Source of the DNA: Solibacteraceae bacterium
GTDB taxonomy: Bacteria > Acidobacteriota > Terriglobia > Bryobacterales > Bryobacteraceae
Length of the DNA: 64,000 nucleotides
Direction of reading: 5' to 3'
Assembly: GCA_021324015.1 (NCBI GenBank)
Contig: JAJPJX010000105.1
Coordinates: 1 to 64,000, forward strand
The notes below the pieces were generated by a model. It saw nothing but the letters and a program-made list of their open reading frames with translations. It was not told the DNA's origin and made no database searches. This document shows, piece after piece, positions 54,094 to 63,199 of this stretch (within the stretch, counting starts at the first letter, position 1; every line of letters starts with the position of its first letter). The position numbers and the translations under genes are program-made.

Positions 54094-55067
54094 AGTTACG
54101 CGTAGCAGTGGTGTATGGCGGCCGGAGCGGCGAGCACGAGATCTCGATTCGCTCGGCCAAGGCCATCATGGCCGGGATGGATCCGGCCAGGTACGAGGTG
54201 ATCGAATACTTTATCGGGCAGGACGGCAAATGGAGCCCGCGGCCGATCCTGCCGGAACCCGGGGCGCATCCTGGGATCGACGTGGTTTTTCCGGTCCTGC
54301 ACGGCACATTCGGCGAGGACGGCACGGTGCAGGGCCTGCTGGAACTGGCGGACCTGCCTTACGTGGGCGCGGGCGTACTCGCGTCCGCGATCTCCATGGA
54401 CAAGGAGATGATGAAGCGTGTCTGTCAGGAACGCCTGTTGCCGGTGGTGGACTACGTCGTCCTCCAGCGAGACCATCTGGACGCCGCACGTGTTTCCGGC
54501 CGGTTGCCGTTTCCGATGTTCGTCAAGCCGGCGAACCTGGGTTCCTCGGTGGGCATCTCCAAGGTGCATCACGCGGGCGAGTTGGAGAGCGCGCTGCGGC
54601 TGGCCGCGGAGTACGACAGCAAGATCATCGCCGAGCGCGGCATCGAGGGGCGCGAACTGGAGTGCGCCGTGCTCGGCAACCAGCAACCCGTGGCCGCGGT
54701 TCCCTGCGAGATCCTCCCCTCCCGCGAGTTTTACGATTACGAAGACAAATACCTGCTGGATAAGGCCGAGACCAGGGTACCTGCGGATCTCACTCCGGAG
54801 CAGACGGAAGAAGTGCGCCGGCTCGCCGTGGAGTGCTATCGGGCGGTGGAGTGCGCGGGCATGGCGCGCGTGGATTTTCTGCTCGAGAAGGCCACCGGCA
54901 AGTTGTATATCAACGAAATCAACACGATTCCGGGCTTCACGTCCATCAGCATGTACCCCAAGATGTGGGAGCACAGCGGGTTGCCCTTTGCAGGGCTGGT
55001 CGACCGGCTGATCGAGCTGGCCCTGGAGCGGCACCGCGCGCGGCAGGCGACGCGTTTCACGCGATAA
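54090..55067 (+). CDS. ddl: D-alanine-D-alanine ligase
   Basis: 325 residues, ATP-grasp: VAVVYGGRSGEHEISIRSA, VFPVLHGTFGEDGTVQGLLE, FPMFVKPANLGSSVGISKV, EFYDYEDKYLLDKAE, and YINEINTIPGFTSISMYPKMW. The Tyr of FYDYEDKY is the residue typical of true D-Ala-D-Ala ligases rather than D-Ala-D-Lac ligases, so ordinary vancomycin-type peptidoglycan termini are predicted. Start overlaps arginase by 4 bp. Confidence 0.95.
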   Translation: MKLRVAVVYGGRSGEHEISIRSAKAIMAGMDPARYEVIEYFIGQDGKWSPRPILPEPGAHPGIDVVFPVLHGTFGEDGTVQGLLELADLPYVGAGVLASAISMDKEMMKRVCQERLLPVVDYVVLQRDHLDAARVSGRLPFPMFVKPANLGSSVGISKVHHAGELESALRLAAEYDSKIIAERGIEGRELECAVLGNQQPVAAVPCEILPSREFYDYEDKYLLDKAETRVPADLTPEQTEEVRRLAVECYRAVECAGMARVDFLLEKATGKLYINEINTIPGFTSISMYPKMWEHSGLPFAGLVDRLIELALERHRARQATRFTR

Positions 55068-55094
55068 AATAGGACGTACCGCCTAGCCGGATTC

Positions 55095-56552
55095 ATGCGC
55101 TCCTACCTTCTGGTTCTGTTTCTGCTGGTTCCCTCCGCATTCGCAGAGGATGATCTCGAGCCGCTGGTCCGGCGGTTCACCGAGGCGTATGCGATCGTAG
55201 AGCAGAACGCCGCCGATCCGGTTTCGTCCGAGCAGGCCTTCTACCTGGGCGCCATTCCAGGCATGCTTCGCCGCCTGGATCCGCACTCCGTGTTCTTCGA
55301 TCCGGACCAGTTCGAGCAACTCCGGAAACTGGAGACTTCCACGCAGAAAGGTTTCGGCAGTGTCGTGTCGGTGCTGCCCGGCCGGGTGATCGTGCTGCAA
55401 ACCCTGCCCGGGACTCCGTCGGCGAAGTCCGGCATCGCGCCCGGCGATGAAATTCTAGCCATCAACGGCTATCAGCTCAGCCGCCTGGATATGGAACAAC
55501 TCGTCGCGCTGCTCGGGCAGTCGCGGCAGCAGCAGGCGCGATTGGACGTCAAGCGGCCGAGCCGCGCTGGAATTCTCCGTTTCGTGCTGACCCCGGAAGA
55601 GATGCAATCGCCCAGCGTGGAGCGAGCTTTCCTGCTGAAGCCCGGCGTGGGCTATTTGAAGGTAACCAGCTTTGACGAGAAGACCGGCGCGCAGATCCGG
55701 GAAGGCATTGAAAAGCTGGGCGGCCGCAACCTGAAAGGCCTAGTCCTGGACTTGCGCAACAACCCGGGCGGGGTGCTGACAGCCGCCATCGAAACGGCCG
55801 GCCTGTTTTTGAAGCCGGGCCAGAAAATCGTCACGGTGCGCGGCCGCTCGGTGGCGGAGAAGACCGAGGTCGTGCCGGACAAGGTCACTCCCTACGGGTT
55901 CCCGCTGGCCGTGCTGATCAACGGTAAGAGCGCCAGCGCTTCGGAAATTGTCGCCGGCGCGCTCCAGGATCACGACCGGGCCACCGTCGTGGGAGAGCCC
56001 AGTTTCGGCAAAGGCCTGGTGGAAAGCGTGTATCCGCTTTCCAACGGCACAGGCCTGGCTCTGACCACGGCGCTTTATTACACACCCAGCGGGCGCTCCA
56101 TCCAGAGGCCCCTGGATACCGCTCAGTTCGCCCTGGCCGAGAAGGCTTCGCACCTGAATTCCCAGAGCGTTTTCAAGACCGATACCGGCCGCCAGGTGAC
56201 GGGCGGCGGCGGGATCGTCCCGGACGAGGTGGTGTTCCCGGCACCTGTCACGCGCCTGCGCGCGGTGCTGGACGCCAGCGGATCGTTCACCACGTACGCC
56301 ACCAACTACCTCCGGGACCATAAGGTAACCGACGATTTCGAAGTCACCCCGGCGCTGCTGGACGATTTTCAGGTCTTCCTGGCGCAGCATGGAATCCAGC
56401 CCGGGGTGAGCGAATGGTCCGGCGAGCGCGAGTTCATCCGCAACCGGCTGAAGACCGAGATTTTCAACCAGGCATTGGGAGTGGCCAAGGGCGACGAAGT
56501 GGAAGCAGAGCGCGACCCGCAGATCCAGAAGGCCCTGGAAATACTAAAATAG
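55095..56552 (+). CDS. C-terminal processing peptidase (S41 family) with PDZ domain
   Basis: 485 residues. Signal peptide MRSYLLVLFLLVPSAFA, helical N-terminal region, PDZ domain (about 95-170, GTPSAKSGIAPGDEILAING), and the tail-specific protease core with catalytic Ser in INGKSASASEIV (about 281) and Lys in EPSFGKGLVE (about 306). An additional C-terminal segment of about 110 residues follows. It degrades or trims proteins in the periplasm, often in connection with peptidoglycan enzymes, which fits its place after ddl. Confidence 0.92.
   Translation: MRSYLLVLFLLVPSAFAEDDLEPLVRRFTEAYAIVEQNAADPVSSEQAFYLGAIPGMLRRLDPHSVFFDPDQFEQLRKLETSTQKGFGSVVSVLPGRVIVLQTLPGTPSAKSGIAPGDEILAINGYQLSRLDMEQLVALLGQSRQQQARLDVKRPSRAGILRFVLTPEEMQSPSVERAFLLKPGVGYLKVTSFDEKTGAQIREGIEKLGGRNLKGLVLDLRNNPGGVLTAAIETAGLFLKPGQKIVTVRGRSVAEKTEVVPDKVTPYGFPLAVLINGKSASASEIVAGALQDHDRATVVGEPSFGKGLVESVYPLSNGTGLALTTALYYTPSGRSIQRPLDTAQFALAEKASHLNSQSVFKTDTGRQVTGGGGIVPDEVVFPAPVTRLRAVLDASGSFTTYATNYLRDHKVTDDFEVTPALLDDFQVFLAQHGIQPGVSEWSGEREFIRNRLKTEIFNQALGVAKGDEVEAERDPQIQKALEILK
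56545..56550 (+). promoter_or_regulatory. -10-like TAAAAT upstream of the RraA-family gene
   Basis: TAAAAT ends 8 nt before the ATG at 56559 and overlaps the protease stop codon. AGGGG in between may instead serve as ribosome site, so this is ambiguous. Confidence 0.25.
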
Positions 56553-56558
56553 GGGTCC

Positions 56559-57299
56559 ATGTCCATTCCCCAACTGGCTCCAGATGTTCTGAAATTGCTG
56601 GGGCAATACGATACCCCCACCATCTGCAACGTGATCGAGTTGTTCGAAGTGCGCCCGCGCAATACCGGCTACATGGACGACCGCATCCGTGCCTGCTTTC
56701 CGGAGATGCCGCCCATCGTGGGTTACGCCTCGACGGCCACCATGCGCACGTCGGCGCGCGCACAGGGCGTGGTCTACTCCTCGCTCGACGATCAGTTGCG
56801 CGCCTTTTCCGAGATCCCAGGCCCGCCCATCGTGGTCTTTCAGGACCTGGACGATCCGCCCGTGGCCGCGACCTTTGGGGAAATCATGTGCGCCACGTAC
56901 CAGGCATTTGGCGCGGCGGGTCTGATCACCAGCGGCGCCGCCCGCGACCTGGACCAGGTCCGGCGCCTGGGCTTCCCGGCGTTCAGCAACGGCGCCATCT
57001 GCTCTCACGGCTACAGCCATATTCCCTCCACGCACGTGCCGGTGCGGGTGGGCGGGCTGGCAGTCTCGCCGGGCGACCTGCTACACGCCGACGCCAACGG
57101 GGTCACGAACATCCCGCATGACATCGCCGCCGATGTGGCCGCCGCCTGCGCCGACTACGTGGCTGCGGAAGGCATCATCCTGAATTTCCTCAAAACCGGG
57201 TCCCAGGACGTGCGGCAGTACTCGGAGGCGCGCCAGGAGGCCATGCGGCAGATCGGCGAACTAGGAAAGCGCGTGAGAGCCCGCCGCACCGCGGCGTAG
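56559..57299 (+). CDS. RraA / HMG-CHA aldolase-like family protein
   Basis: 246 residues. RraA-fold signatures: YDTPTICNVIELF near the start, GEIMCATYQAFGAAGLITSGAARDLDQVRRLGFPAF and VSPGDLLHADANGVTNIPHDI. The GAARD and DxNGV motifs are shared by RraA (RNase E inhibitor) and by 4-hydroxy-4-methyl-2-oxoglutarate/oxaloacetate aldolases. The Asp and Arg needed for the aldolase metal site are present, so either role is possible; an enzymatic role is more likely outside proteobacteria. Confidence 0.82.
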   Translation: MSIPQLAPDVLKLLGQYDTPTICNVIELFEVRPRNTGYMDDRIRACFPEMPPIVGYASTATMRTSARAQGVVYSSLDDQLRAFSEIPGPPIVVFQDLDDPPVAATFGEIMCATYQAFGAAGLITSGAARDLDQVRRLGFPAFSNGAICSHGYSHIPSTHVPVRVGGLAVSPGDLLHADANGVTNIPHDIAADVAAACADYVAAEGIILNFLKTGSQDVRQYSEARQEAMRQIGELGKRVRARRTAA

Positions 57300-57352
57300 C
57301 GGCGGGATCGCCCGTCCGGCACGCGATGGGATAATGAAACCGGAGGTTCCTG

Positions 57353-58624
57353 GTGGCTACCACGACGTTGTCGCTCGAGCAGGAAAAGAACCCCTGGCTG
57401 GCGGCGGAAGCGCGCTTTGACGAAGCCGCGGCGCTGCTGAAGCTGGATGACGGCATGCGCAAAGTGCTGAAGAGCCCGGCCAAGGAAATCACCGTGCATA
57501 TCCCCGTCCAACTGGACGACGGCAGGCTGGAGGTCTTCACCGGCTATCGCGTGCAGCACTCCATCGCCCGCGGCCCGGGGAAAGGCGGCATCCGCTTCGC
57601 CCCCAACGTGACGCTCGATGAAGTCCGCGCACTGGCCTCCTGGATGACTTGGAAATGCGCCGTGGTCAATATCCCCTTCGGCGGGGCCAAAGGGGGCGTG
57701 ATCTGCGATCCCAACCTGCTCTCCGACGTGGAACTGGAGCGTCTCACGCGGCGCTACACGGCGGAGATCATCGACTTCCTCGGGCCGGAGCGCGACGTCC
57801 CGGCGCCCGACGTCAATACGAACGAGAAAGTCATGGCCTGGGTCATGGACACTTACTCGATGCACGTGCGTCACACCGTGACGGCCGTCGTCACCGGAAA
57901 GCCCATGTCGCTGGGTGGTTCGCGCGGGCGCAAGGAGGCCACCGGCCGCGGATGCCTGATCGTCGCGCAGGAGGCTCTGCACCGCCTGGGTCTCGATCCG
58001 GCCTCCAGCCGGGTAGTGATCCAGGGTTTCGGCAACGTGGGCGGCATGGCCGCCCGCCTGATGAGCCGCCAGGGGTTCAAGATCATCTGCATCATCGAAT
58101 ACGACGGCGCCGTCCACAATCCCAATGGCCTGGACGTCGACGCGCTGTTCGAGCACCGCAAGGAGACGGGTTCAATCCTGGGATTTTCGGGCGGCGAGGA
58201 TATGGATCCCGGAAAGGCCATGTTCCTGGAATGCGAAATCCTGCTGCCGGCGGCCACCGAGAACGTCATCACCTCACAAAACGCCGCCGATCTGCGATGC
58301 CGGATCCTCTGCGAGGGCGCTAACGGCCCCACCACGTCCGTGGCGGACGAGATCCTGATGGACAAAAAGATTTTTGTCATCCCGGACATTCCGGCCAACG
58401 CCGGAGGGGTGACGGTCTCCTACTTTGAGTGGGTGCAGGACCGGCAGGGATTTTTCTGGAACGAGAGACTGGTGAACACGCGGCTGGCGGAGATCATGGT
58501 GGACAGCTTCCACGCGGTGGTCGAGTACGCCGAGAAACACAATGTGAACAACCGCACGGCCGCTTACATGCTGGCACTCGACCGTGTGGCGGAAGCGATC
58601 AAACTCAGGGGGATTTACGCGTAA
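57353..58624 (+). CDS. gdhA: Glutamate dehydrogenase (Glu/Leu/Phe/Val family)
   Basis: 423 residues from GTG 57353 with GGAGG 6 nt upstream. Family motifs: [27 protein letters not shown] with the catalytic Lys, [31 protein letters not shown], then the Rossmann domain [15 protein letters not shown]. Length and sequence fit the hexameric bacterial/archaeal NAD-type glutamate dehydrogenases, linking 2-oxoglutarate and ammonia. Leucine/phenylalanine dehydrogenases are shorter. Confidence 0.92.
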   Translation: MATTTLSLEQEKNPWLAAEARFDEAAALLKLDDGMRKVLKSPAKEITVHIPVQLDDGRLEVFTGYRVQHSIARGPGKGGIRFAPNVTLDEVRALASWMTWKCAVVNIPFGGAKGGVICDPNLLSDVELERLTRRYTAEIIDFLGPERDVPAPDVNTNEKVMAWVMDTYSMHVRHTVTAVVTGKPMSLGGSRGRKEATGRGCLIVAQEALHRLGLDPASSRVVIQGFGNVGGMAARLMSRQGFKIICIIEYDGAVHNPNGLDVDALFEHRKETGSILGFSGGEDMDPGKAMFLECEILLPAATENVITSQNAADLRCRILCEGANGPTTSVADEILMDKKIFVIPDIPANAGGVTVSYFEWVQDRQGFFWNERLVNTRLAEIMVDSFHAVVEYAEKHNVNNRTAAYMLALDRVAEAIKLRGIYA

Positions 58625-58628
58625 CAGG

Positions 58629-58712
58629 TACCGCCCCCTCACGGTCGCGGCCCGGTAACATGCGGCAACCGCGCGCACTCAGCTACCGAGCCGCGACCGT
58701 GAGGGAGCGGTT
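58629..58712. repeat. Dispersed intergenic inverted repeat, full copy
   Basis: Two 29-bp arms (58629-58657 and 58684-58712) in opposite orientation match with three mismatches; the core of each is CACGGTCGCGG or its complement. The 26-bp loop is unrelated. It fills nearly all of the gap between gdhA and mutS. Its right arm supplies AGGGAG 12 nt before the mutS ATG. Copies exist at 17359 and, degenerate, at 22773. Confidence 0.75.
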
Positions 58713-58719
58713 GCGCTAG

Positions 58720-61326
58720 ATGGCTTCGGACGCCTCTACGCCGCTGATGCGGCAGTACAACGCCGTCAAACAGCAGGTGCCCAACACCCTGCTGCTGTTC
58801 CGGCTGGGCGACTTCTACGAACTCTTCTTCGAGGACGCCGTGACCGCGGCGCGCGAACTGGAGATCACCCTCACCTCGCGCAACAAGGAGAAGGGCGCCG
58901 CCATTCCCATGTGCGGCGTGCCGTATCACGCCGCCGAAGGTTACATCGCGCGGTTGATCCAAAAAGGTTACCGGGTGGCCGTGTGCGACCAGATGGAGGA
59001 CCCGCGCTTCGCCAAGAAGCTGGTCAAGCGCGAGGTCACGCGTATCATCACTCCGGGCACCGCCACCGAGGCCAACCTGCTGCGCTCCCACGAGAACAAC
59101 TTCCTGGCGGCGGTGGCGCGAACGGGCAACCGGGCGGGCCTGGCGCACGTGGATGTCTCGACCGGCGAGTTCCGCGTGACCGAGATGGAGCCCGGCGAGA
59201 TCCCCGGCGCCATCGAGCAGCTTGGCTCGCGGGAAGTGCTGTTTCCCGCAGACCGGCCTCTGCTGGCCGCGGACGAAAAAGGCCCCCGCTTTCTGCGCAC
59301 GGAGCTGGAGGACTGGATTTTCAGTCCGGACTACGCGGAGCGGACGCTGCGCGAGCATTTCCGCCTTTTGACGCTGGATGGGTGCGGACTGGCCAACCGC
59401 CCGGCTGCCGTGTGCGCAGCCGGCGCCATCCTGCACTACGTGCGCGAGACGCAGCGCGCCGCGCTCGAGCACTTGGAGCGCCCCACGTATTACGACCGCG
59501 CGAACAGCATGGTGCTGGACGCCGTGACCGTGCGCAACCTGGAACTGGTGGAGCCGATCTTCGCCGGCGAAGGCGCCACGCTGGTGGGTGTGCTCGATCA
59601 GACCCTGACAGGAATGGGCGGCCGGCTGCTTCGCCAGCGCCTGCTGGCGCCTTCCATGAACCGCCCGGAGATCGAAGCCCGCCTGGACGCAGCCGGGGAA
59701 CTCGTGCAACAGACCATTCTGCGGGCGGAGGTGCGCAAACACCTTGGCGGCATCCTGGACCTGGAGCGGCTGCTGGCCAAACTGACCATCGGCTCGGCCG
59801 GGCCGCGGGAGGTGCTGGCGCTCGGCCGCTCGCTGGAAAAGATCGGCCCCCTGCGCGGCCTGATCGAGGCGGCGCAGGCCTGCCGCCTGCGGGATCTGCA
59901 CGCCCGGCTGGACGCAGTGCCCGAGGTGCGCGACCGCATCTTGCAGGCCATCGCCGACGAGCCGCCCGTCAACCTGGCCGATGGCGGCGCCATCCGCGCC
60001 GGCTACCACCCGGAGCTCGACGAACTGCGCGACCTCAGAGTCCACGGCCAGCAGTACATTGCCCAGATCGAAGCCCGGGAACGCGCGCGCACGGGAATCG
60101 GCTCTCTCAAGGTGCGTTTTAACAATGTTTTCGGCTATTACATCGAGATCTCGAAGGCCAACCTGCACCTGGCGCCCGCGGACTACGAGCGCAAGCAGAC
60201 GCTGGTCAACGCCGAGCGCTTCACCACCCCCGAACTGAAAGACTACGAGCGCAAGGTGCTGGACGCCGAGGAGAAAATCCTGGACCTGGAAAAAATGCTG
60301 TTCCAGGAAGTGCGGCAGTTCGCCGTTGCCCAGGCCCAGCGGATCAAGACCACGGCTGGCGCGGTGGCCGAACTGGACGTGACGGCGGCGCTGGCGCAAG
60401 TGGCGGCGGAGAACCGCTTCAACCGCCCGTCCTTCTCGGAGAACGGCGAGATGCGCATCCTGGCGGGACGTCATCCGGTCATCGAGAGGCTATCCGAGCA
60501 GGAGGCCGGGCGGTTCATTCCCAATGACCTCTACCTGAACGACCGGGAAGACCTGATCGCCATCATTACGGGCCCTAACATGGGCGGCAAGTCCACCTAC
60601 CTGCGGCAGGCGGCGCTCATCGTCATCCTGGCTCAAATGGGCAGCTTCGTCCCGGCTGAATCGGCCAGTCTGCCCCTGGTGGACCGCATCTTCACGCGCA
60701 TCGGAGCCTCCGACAACCTGGCCCGCGGCCGTTCCACGTTCATGGTGGAGATGACGGAAACGGCGGTGATTCTGAACACGGCCACGCCGCGCAGTTTCAT
60801 CGTGCTGGACGAAATCGGCCGCGGTACCGCCACCTACGACGGCCTGGCGCTGGCCTGGGCCGTCGTGGAGTACATTCACGCCCGCGCACGCGCCAAAACC
60901 CTGTTCGCCACCCACTATCACGAGCTCACTGAGCTCGCCGACCAACTCGAAGGCGTGCGCAACCTGCGGGTCTCGGTGAAGGAAGCCGGCGACCGGATCA
61001 TTTTTCTGCGCAAGGTCGAGCCGGGCCGCGCGGACCGCAGCTACGGCATCGAAGTGGCCCGCCTGGCGGGTCTGCCCCTGCCCGTGATCGAGCGCGCCCG
61101 AGAGGTATTGACGCTGCACGAGACCACCGAGCACGAGGTCACCGAGGAACTCTCCGGCGCGCAGGCCGCGCGGCCCGCGGCGCCGGTGCAGATCCAGTTG
61201 TTCGAGCCGGTGGGCCACCACATCGCCGAGCGCATCCGCGGCCTCAAAATCGATGAATTGCGGCCTATCGAAGCGCTGCAACTGCTCAGCGAGCTCCAGG
61301 AGGAGCTGAAACGATCGTGCGTGTAG
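58720..61326 (+). CDS. mutS: DNA mismatch repair protein MutS
   Basis: 868 residues, standard length. The N-terminal mismatch-recognition domain includes LLFRLGDFYELFFEDA (with the Phe-x-Glu of the mismatch wedge family), CGVPYHAAEGYIARLI and DVSTGEF. The core/lever and clamp domains follow, then the ATPase: GPNMGGKSTYLRQ (about 618-630), FTRIGASDNLARGRSTFMVEM, FIVLDEIGRGTATYDGLALAWAV, FATHYHEL. The last codons overlap anmK by 10 bp. No mutL is in the window. Confidence 0.97.
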   Translation: MASDASTPLMRQYNAVKQQVPNTLLLFRLGDFYELFFEDAVTAARELEITLTSRNKEKGAAIPMCGVPYHAAEGYIARLIQKGYRVAVCDQMEDPRFAKKLVKREVTRIITPGTATEANLLRSHENNFLAAVARTGNRAGLAHVDVSTGEFRVTEMEPGEIPGAIEQLGSREVLFPADRPLLAADEKGPRFLRTELEDWIFSPDYAERTLREHFRLLTLDGCGLANRPAAVCAAGAILHYVRETQRAALEHLERPTYYDRANSMVLDAVTVRNLELVEPIFAGEGATLVGVLDQTLTGMGGRLLRQRLLAPSMNRPEIEARLDAAGELVQQTILRAEVRKHLGGILDLERLLAKLTIGSAGPREVLALGRSLEKIGPLRGLIEAAQACRLRDLHARLDAVPEVRDRILQAIADEPPVNLADGGAIRAGYHPELDELRDLRVHGQQYIAQIEARERARTGIGSLKVRFNNVFGYYIEISKANLHLAPADYERKQTLVNAERFTTPELKDYERKVLDAEEKILDLEKMLFQEVRQFAVAQAQRIKTTAGAVAELDVTAALAQVAAENRFNRPSFSENGEMRILAGRHPVIERLSEQEAGRFIPNDLYLNDREDLIAIITGPNMGGKSTYLRQAALIVILAQMGSFVPAESASLPLVDRIFTRIGASDNLARGRSTFMVEMTETAVILNTATPRSFIVLDEIGRGTATYDGLALAWAVVEYIHARARAKTLFATHYHELTELADQLEGVRNLRVSVKEAGDRIIFLRKVEPGRADRSYGIEVARLAGLPLPVIERAREVLTLHETTEHEVTEELSGAQAARPAAPVQIQLFEPVGHHIAERIRGLKIDELRPIEALQLLSELQEELKRSCV

Positions 61327-62393
61327 CCGGGGTGATGAGCGGCACCTCGCTGGATGGCATCGACGTCGCCATTGTGGAAATTGCCGGCCGGCGGATCGCC
61401 ACCATCGGGGTGGAGTCTCGCCCCTACCCGGAGGGGGTGCGCCGCCGTCTGTTGGGCGTCTCCAACGCCGCCACCCATACGCGTGAAATCTCGCGGCTGA
61501 ACTTTCTCCGGGGCGAGCTGTACGCCCGCGCCGTCGAGCGGGCCTGCGGCCGTTTCGGACGGGTGGAACTGATCGGCTGCCACGGCCAGACCATCTACCA
61601 CGAGGGCCGCTGCCACACGCTGCAGATTGGCGAGGCGGCCGTCATCGCCGAGCGCACGGGCGTGCCCGTGGTTTCCGGCTTTCGCACGCGCGACATCGCC
61701 GCCGGCGGAGAAGGCGCGCCGCTGGTGCCTTTTCTGGACTACCTGGTGTATCGACATCCGCGGCGCAGCTGCATCAGCCTGAATCTGGGCGGCATCGGGA
61801 ACATCACCGTCATCCCCGCCGCGGCCCGCCCCGAGCAGGTGATCGCCTTCGACACAGGGCCGGGGAACATGGTGATCGACCAACTGGTGCAGGAGTACAC
61901 CGGCGGGCGGCAGAAGTTCGATCGCGGCGGCCGTATCGCCCGGCAAGGCAGGGTCAACCGCAAGCTGTTGGACGAACTGTTGTCGGATGCGTACTATCGC
62001 CGCAAGCCACCCAAGACCGCGGGCCGGGAACAATACGGCGCGGAGTTCATCGCCCGCATGAAGCGATCCGGATCGCCCTTGCCGGACCTGATTGCCACGG
62101 CCACGGTACTGACGGCCGCCACGGTGGCGATTTCAGCCCGCCCCTACCGCGCGCAGGAACTCATCGTATCCGGCGGCGGCGCGCACAATCCGCAAATCCT
62201 GGCGCACCTGGCCGCCTTCCTGCCGGAGACCGCCCTGGCCACCTCCGCCGATTACGGCGTAGACATTGACGGCAAAGAAGCCATCGCCTTCGCGGTCCTG
62301 GCCTACGAAACCTGGCGCCGCCGGGGGTCCAACCTGCCTTCGGCGACCGGGGCCCGGCATGCCGTCATCCTGGGCCACGTCACCTACGTCTGA
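61317..62393 (+). CDS. anmK: Anhydro-N-acetylmuramic acid kinase
   Basis: 358 residues from GTG 61317, overlapping the mutS end by 10 bp. ASKHA-fold kinase: VMSGTSLDGIDVAIVEI, IGCHGQTIYHEG, LNLGGIGNITVIP, AFDTGPGNMVID, ELIVSGGGAHNPQILA. It phosphorylates and opens anhydroMurNAc from recycled peptidoglycan. Its stop abuts the stop of the convergent gene without any gap. Confidence 0.95.
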   Translation: MRVAGVMSGTSLDGIDVAIVEIAGRRIATIGVESRPYPEGVRRRLLGVSNAATHTREISRLNFLRGELYARAVERACGRFGRVELIGCHGQTIYHEGRCHTLQIGEAAVIAERTGVPVVSGFRTRDIAAGGEGAPLVPFLDYLVYRHPRRSCISLNLGGIGNITVIPAAARPEQVIAFDTGPGNMVIDQLVQEYTGGRQKFDRGGRIARQGRVNRKLLDELLSDAYYRRKPPKTAGREQYGAEFIARMKRSGSPLPDLIATATVLTAATVAISARPYRAQELIVSGGGAHNPQILAHLAAFLPETALATSADYGVDIDGKEAIAFAVLAYETWRRRGSNLPSATGARHAVILGHVTYV

Positions 62394-63182
62394 TCAGTAC
62401 ACTGTCAGTTCCACCGGTGCGCCCACACCGCATCCCAGCATCTTCGCCGCCGAGGCCTGGCAGGACGAGATCTCGATATAGCCCGAACTGCCCTGGATGG
62501 CGAACAGCGTTCCCGGGCCCTGGTCCGCATAGTTGCCGGCCAGGATGGAGACCTTCTGGAAGCCGACTGCGAACTCGAACGGCCGCTGCCCCACAGCCGG
62601 AAAGTCGCTGGCTTGAAAATTAGTGATCAGGTTGCCGAAGCGGTCGATTTTCAGCACCGTTCCGGCCCACGCCCGCCGCCCGGTGCGCACCGGCTTTCCG
62701 AAGTTCAGCCGCAGGTAATCTTCGATCCGCTTGCCCATGCGCGCCGGCGGCACTCCTTTGGCGATGTGCGCCGCCGCGGGCGAGAACACGTCCCTCCCGT
62801 GAAACGTCTGACTGACCGTGGGAAGGAAATACTTCGTTGTCGTGATAACCCGCACGCGGTGCTCTTCTTGCGCGTAGATCATCGAAAGCACGCCGTTATC
62901 CGGCGCGATGAAGGATTGCCCTCTAGCTTCCGCGAGGATGGGCCGGCGCGAGGTTCCCACCCCCGGATCCACCACTACCACGTGTACGGTCTTGGGCGGG
63001 AAATATCGATACGCCTGCGCCAGCACGAAGGCCGCTTCGGTGATCTCGAAGGCTCCGATCTCGTGGCTGATATCCACGATCCGCGCCGTAGGACAGATTT
63101 TCAGGATGACCCCCTTCATCGTGCCGACGAAGTGGTCGGAAAGACCAAAGTCCGTAGTTAAGGTAACGATCCTGCCAGGCAT
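62394..63182 (-). CDS. SAM hydroxide adenosyltransferase (DUF62 / fluorinase-like fold)
   Basis: 262 residues from ATG 63182. Starts IVTLTTDFGLSDHFVG, typical of DUF62, with the Asp-Arg-His set used to activate water: Asp72 (VVDPGVG), Arg79/80 (TSRRPI) and His128 (TFHGRDVFSPAAAH). Such enzymes split S-adenosylmethionine to adenosine and methionine. The fluorinase/chlorinase-specific loop is not evident, so a halogenase is unlikely. Only 17 bp separate its start from that of the divergent cysteine desulfurase. Confidence 0.88.
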   Translation of the reverse strand: MPGRIVTLTTDFGLSDHFVGTMKGVILKICPTARIVDISHEIGAFEITEAAFVLAQAYRYFPPKTVHVVVVDPGVGTSRRPILAEARGQSFIAPDNGVLSMIYAQEEHRVRVITTTKYFLPTVSQTFHGRDVFSPAAAHIAKGVPPARMGKRIEDYLRLNFGKPVRTGRRAWAGTVLKIDRFGNLITNFQASDFPAVGQRPFEFAVGFQKVSILAGNYADQGPGTLFAIQGSSGYIEISSCQASAAKMLGCGVGAPVELTVY

Positions 63183-63185
63183 TGT

Positions 63186-63191
63186 TAAAAT
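63186..63191 (+). promoter_or_regulatory. -10-like TAAAAT upstream of the cysteine desulfurase gene
   Basis: TAAAAT ends 8 nt before the GTG at 63200. The whole divergent gap is 17 bp, so any -35 box must lie inside the opposite gene; no clear one is seen, and there is no ribosome site. Confidence 0.3.
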
Positions 63192-63199
63192 AAAGCTAA

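Noticed and set aside
62394-63182. Fluorinase/chlorinase activity for the DUF62 protein
   Set aside because: The Asp-Arg-His set of water-activating SAM hydroxide adenosyltransferases is present and no halide-site loop is evident.
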